Assembly (NCBI GenBank): GCA_023384315.1
Contig: JAHDWY010000190.1
Coordinates: 1 to 7,663 of the forward strand
Length of the DNA stretch: 7,663 bases
Direction: 5' to 3'
Source: Candidatus Hydrogenedentota bacterium
Lineage (GTDB): Bacteria; Hydrogenedentota; Hydrogenedentia; Hydrogenedentales; SLHB01
In this document: one piece after another, positions 6,304-7,663 of the stretch
How the letters are laid out: every line of letters starts with the position of its first letter
Position numbering within the stretch: the first letter of the stretch is position 1
Made by a program: the position numbers and the translations under genes
The notes under the pieces: model-generated
Told to the model about the DNA's origin: nothing
The model's input: the letters and a program-made list of their open reading frames with translations, nothing else
Database searches by the model: none

Positions 6304-6939
6304 CTAAGATATGGTCGCATGAGCGGCGCTCCATTCGGGTTTTGACCACAGGGCAAATGTCTCAGGCCGCACCCGGTAGAGGAACGATACGGCCGAGCCG
6401 GTGACGAGACCTTCGACGAGCATCACTGGAACGTGGGCGAGAAAGACGCCTTGGGCTAGGGGGATAATCCCGCGGCCGGCCGTGAGCAGGGTCAGGCACA
6501 GCATCGTGCAGGCAACGGCGACGGCGAGCGCACCCGCGAAAAAGCCCACCACAAAAACGGAACGGCCGCCATACATCAGCGGGCGCAAGAGCAGAAAACA
6601 GAGCACGCCCGGCAGGGCCATGTTCAGCGTATTGACGCCGAGCGTCGTCAAGCCGCCATAGCCGAAGAACAGCGCCTGCAACAACAGGGCGACCAGCATG
6701 GCGGGGAACACCGCCCAACCCAGGATGAGTCCTGCGAGTCCGTTCATGACAAGGTGCGCGGAGGCCGGTCCAACCGGCACGTGAATCAACGACGCCACGA
6801 ACAAGGATGATGCCATCACCGCGACCGGCACGATTCGTTCCTCGTCCAGCTTGCGCAATCCGATGGCGACTCCGCTTGCGGCGAGTACAGCGCCGCCGGC
6901 GAGCACGGGCAAGGGTACGATGCCTTCCGCGAGATGCAT
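6304..6939 (-). CDS. cbiM: ECF transporter substrate-binding permease CbiM/NikM (Ni2+/Co2+)
   Basis: A 211-residue integral membrane protein, the substrate-specific S component of a nickel/cobalt ECF importer. The N-terminus Met1-His2-Leu3 matches the invariant M-H-(I/L) start of the family, whose free amino group and His2 bind the metal. Further landmarks are S-L-I-H-V-P-V-G-P (50-58), S-A-H-L-V-M-N-G (60-67), F-F-G-Y-G-G-L-T-T-L-G-V-N (91-103) and N-M-A-L-P (106-110). His53 and His62 are candidates for the remaining metal ligands. About six hydrophobic segments are visible, and the length is typical of CbiM without a fused CbiN. The ATG at 6939 is fixed by the required M-H start, with GAGG about 13 bases upstream. 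It is the first gene of the operon, followed after 175 bp by nikL. Sequence alone does not separate nickel from cobalt, but the NikR-like site upstream and the absence of cobalamin genes or an evident cobalamin riboswitch favour nickel. Confidence 0.93.
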   Translation of the reverse strand: MHLAEGIVPLPVLAGGAVLAASGVAIGLRKLDEERIVPVAVMASSLFVASLIHVPVGPASAHLVMNGLAGLILGWAVFPAMLVALLLQALFFGYGGLTTLGVNTLNMALPGVLCFLLLRPLMYGGRSVFVVGFFAGALAVAVACTMLCLTLLTAGRGIIPLAQGVFLAHVPVMLVEGLVTGSAVSFLYRVRPETFALWSKPEWSAAHATIS

Positions 6940-6975
6940 GAAAGATGGTGGTCCTCAAGTATCGATTGACGTCTC

Positions 6976-7002
6976 GTATTACGATTATTCCAATCGTAAT
7001 AC
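6976..7002. promoter_or_regulatory. putative NikR-type operator upstream of cbiM
   Basis: A perfect inverted repeat with 11-bp arms, GTATTACGATT and AATCGTAATAC, around a five-base centre. Written as half-sites it is GTATTACGA-N9-TCGTAATAC. The E. coli NikR operator is GTATGA-N16-TCATAC and also carries CGA/TCG inside its half-sites, so the match differs by one base per half-site and by one base pair of overall length (27 versus 28). It lies 37-63 bp upstream of the cbiM start, suitable for repressing transcription when nickel is plentiful. No convincing promoter could be fixed. A TTTACA (7023-7018 on the minus strand) followed by the TATTAC of the palindrome has only a 15-base spacer. Confidence 0.65.
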
Positions 7003-7045
7003 ACGCTGGACGCGGTTGTAAAGACGCCATTTTTCAAGCGGGCGA

Positions 7046-7663
7046 TTACGGTTGTTTCGGTGCCGGATTCGCGGGACCGGCAAACAGCCAGCGGCCTGAA
7101 GAGCCGGGTCCGATGGTCACCCGCAGATAATCGCCCTCGCGCGTTGATTCGACCACGGCGCCGCGGCTGCCCGGTGTGGCGCCTTGGGCCACGACCACCG
7201 CGTCAGCCGGAATGTCTACCGCGGGGATACGCAGCGTGCCGTTGCCGTGGGCGAGGATTTGAAGCGTCGCGCCGCCAGGGACCTTCCGCGCCTCGGCGAC
7301 CCGCGCCCACGCCACCCGCGCGAGCGATCCATCCGCGAAGGTGTGGGTCTGGCCGTCGAGGGTGACCGCACTGGCGCCGGACCCGGCGAAGGCGATGAGC
7401 CGGTTTGCGTCGTCCAGGCGGAAGGCCATGGCGCCCGTGCCTTCGTAGGTAATCGTGTGACCCCAGGCTTTGAAGTCCCGCAATTGCCGCGCGTCAGAAG
7501 GCGGAGGATTTGCGGCGAGATACGCGGCGTCTTCTTCTTCGTTGCGCGCGAACCCGCCGGGCCACCCTTCTTCCATGGCGCGGAAGTGGGGCGCGATGGC
7601 TACCGTGCCATTCGGGAAGCGGCCTACCAGGTACTCGGTCGTGCGCGATAGATAGTCCGGGTT
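7046..7663 (-). CDS. 3' part of an uncharacterised protein (partial)
   Basis: An open frame enters from the right edge and ends in TAA at 7046, leaving 205 residues. I do not recognise the family with confidence. The visible part starts with a T-E-Y-L-V-G-R-F-P-N-G-T-V-A-I-A-P strand region, then W-P-G-G-F-A-R and an acidic N-E-E-E-D stretch, and continues with many short alternating hydrophobic strands (for example A-V-T-L-D-G-Q-T-H-T-F and Y-L-R-V-T-I) separated by Gly and Asp turns. This suggests a C-terminal beta-sandwich, as found behind catalytic domains of carbohydrate-active or other exported enzymes. The protein ends in a Pro/Ala tail (P-A-N-P-A-P-K-Q-P). No membrane helix is visible. 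It lies upstream of cbiM on the same strand, separated by the 106-bp gap with the NikR-like site, so it is probably a different transcription unit. Function is left open. Confidence 0.8.
   Translation of the reverse strand, partial: NPDYLSRTTEYLVGRFPNGTVAIAPHFRAMEEGWPGGFARNEEEDAAYLAANPPPSDARQLRDFKAWGHTITYEGTGAMAFRLDDANRLIAFAGSGASAVTLDGQTHTFADGSLARVAWARVAEARKVPGGATLQILAHGNGTLRIPAVDIPADAVVVAQGATPGSRGAVVESTREGDYLRVTIGPGSSGRWLFAGPANPAPKQP

Noticed and set aside
6129..6356. Extended N-terminus of the NikL-like protein
   Set aside because: These codons run through the inverted repeat and overlap the cbiM 3' end; the signal peptide begins at the ATG at 6128.
6816..7037. 73-codon frame covering the cbiM promoter region
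   Set aside because: It is out of frame with cbiM, runs through the NikR-like palindrome and then shadows cbiM codons.
6940..7045. Cobalamin riboswitch upstream of cbiM
   Set aside because: The 106-bp gap is too short for the cobalamin aptamer and no conserved B12-box-like sequence is evident; the palindrome fits a protein operator better.

Overview
The window is about 60% G+C and nearly all of its coding capacity lies on the minus strand, so genes are read from the right end to the left. The protein families (a planctomycete-type xylose-isomerase-like TIM barrel, a secreted YVTN-propeller/phosphoesterase fusion), together with dispersed hairpin repeats and several genes with weak ribosome binding sites, suggest a chromosomal contig from an uncultivated Planctomycetota, Hydrogenedentota or related lineage. 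That placement is an inference. No mobile element, CRISPR array, tRNA or rRNA was seen.

Layout in transcription order. The right end (7663-7046) holds the 3' part of an unidentified, probably beta-rich protein. A 106-bp gap follows, containing a perfect 11-bp inverted repeat that closely resembles a NikR (nickel repressor) operator. Downstream is an ECF-type nickel/cobalt importer operon: cbiM (S component, 6939-6304), a NikL/CbiL-like membrane-anchored accessory protein (6128-5544), cbiQ (T component, 5542-4821) and cbiO (ATPase, 4839-4171). The last three genes are tightly packed. A 175-bp gap between cbiM and nikL carries a large two-hairpin, REP/BIME-like inverted repeat. cbiQ is broken: its N- and C-terminal halves lie in different frames, and about ten residues of the second membrane region appear to be missing, which fits a deletion of roughly 31 bp (or an assembly error).

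After a 138-bp gap with a good sigma70-like promoter comes a 914-residue secreted protein (4032-1288). It joins an N-terminal YVTN/YncE-like beta-propeller to a C-terminal phosphoesterase of the phospholipase C/acid phosphatase superfamily. A 277-bp gap (1287-1011) holds a short GC-rich repeat and a candidate promoter with an overlapping palindrome. It leads into a sugar phosphate isomerase/epimerase-like TIM barrel (1010-228), closely followed by the 5' end of a membrane protein (208-1, cut by the window) whose N-terminus resembles CPBP-family proteins.

How the genes work together: the four transporter genes form one functional unit. CbiM binds and conducts Ni(II)/Co(II), the NikL-like protein assists it, CbiQ couples it to the ATPase, and CbiO supplies energy. 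The NikR-like site in front of cbiM favours nickel over cobalt. The phosphoesterase and isomerase genes appear to be separate transcription units with no evident link to metal uptake. I saw no clear sign of a wholly new system. The most informative anomalies are the frameshifted cbiQ, the NikR-like operator and the BIME-like repeat inside the transporter operon.
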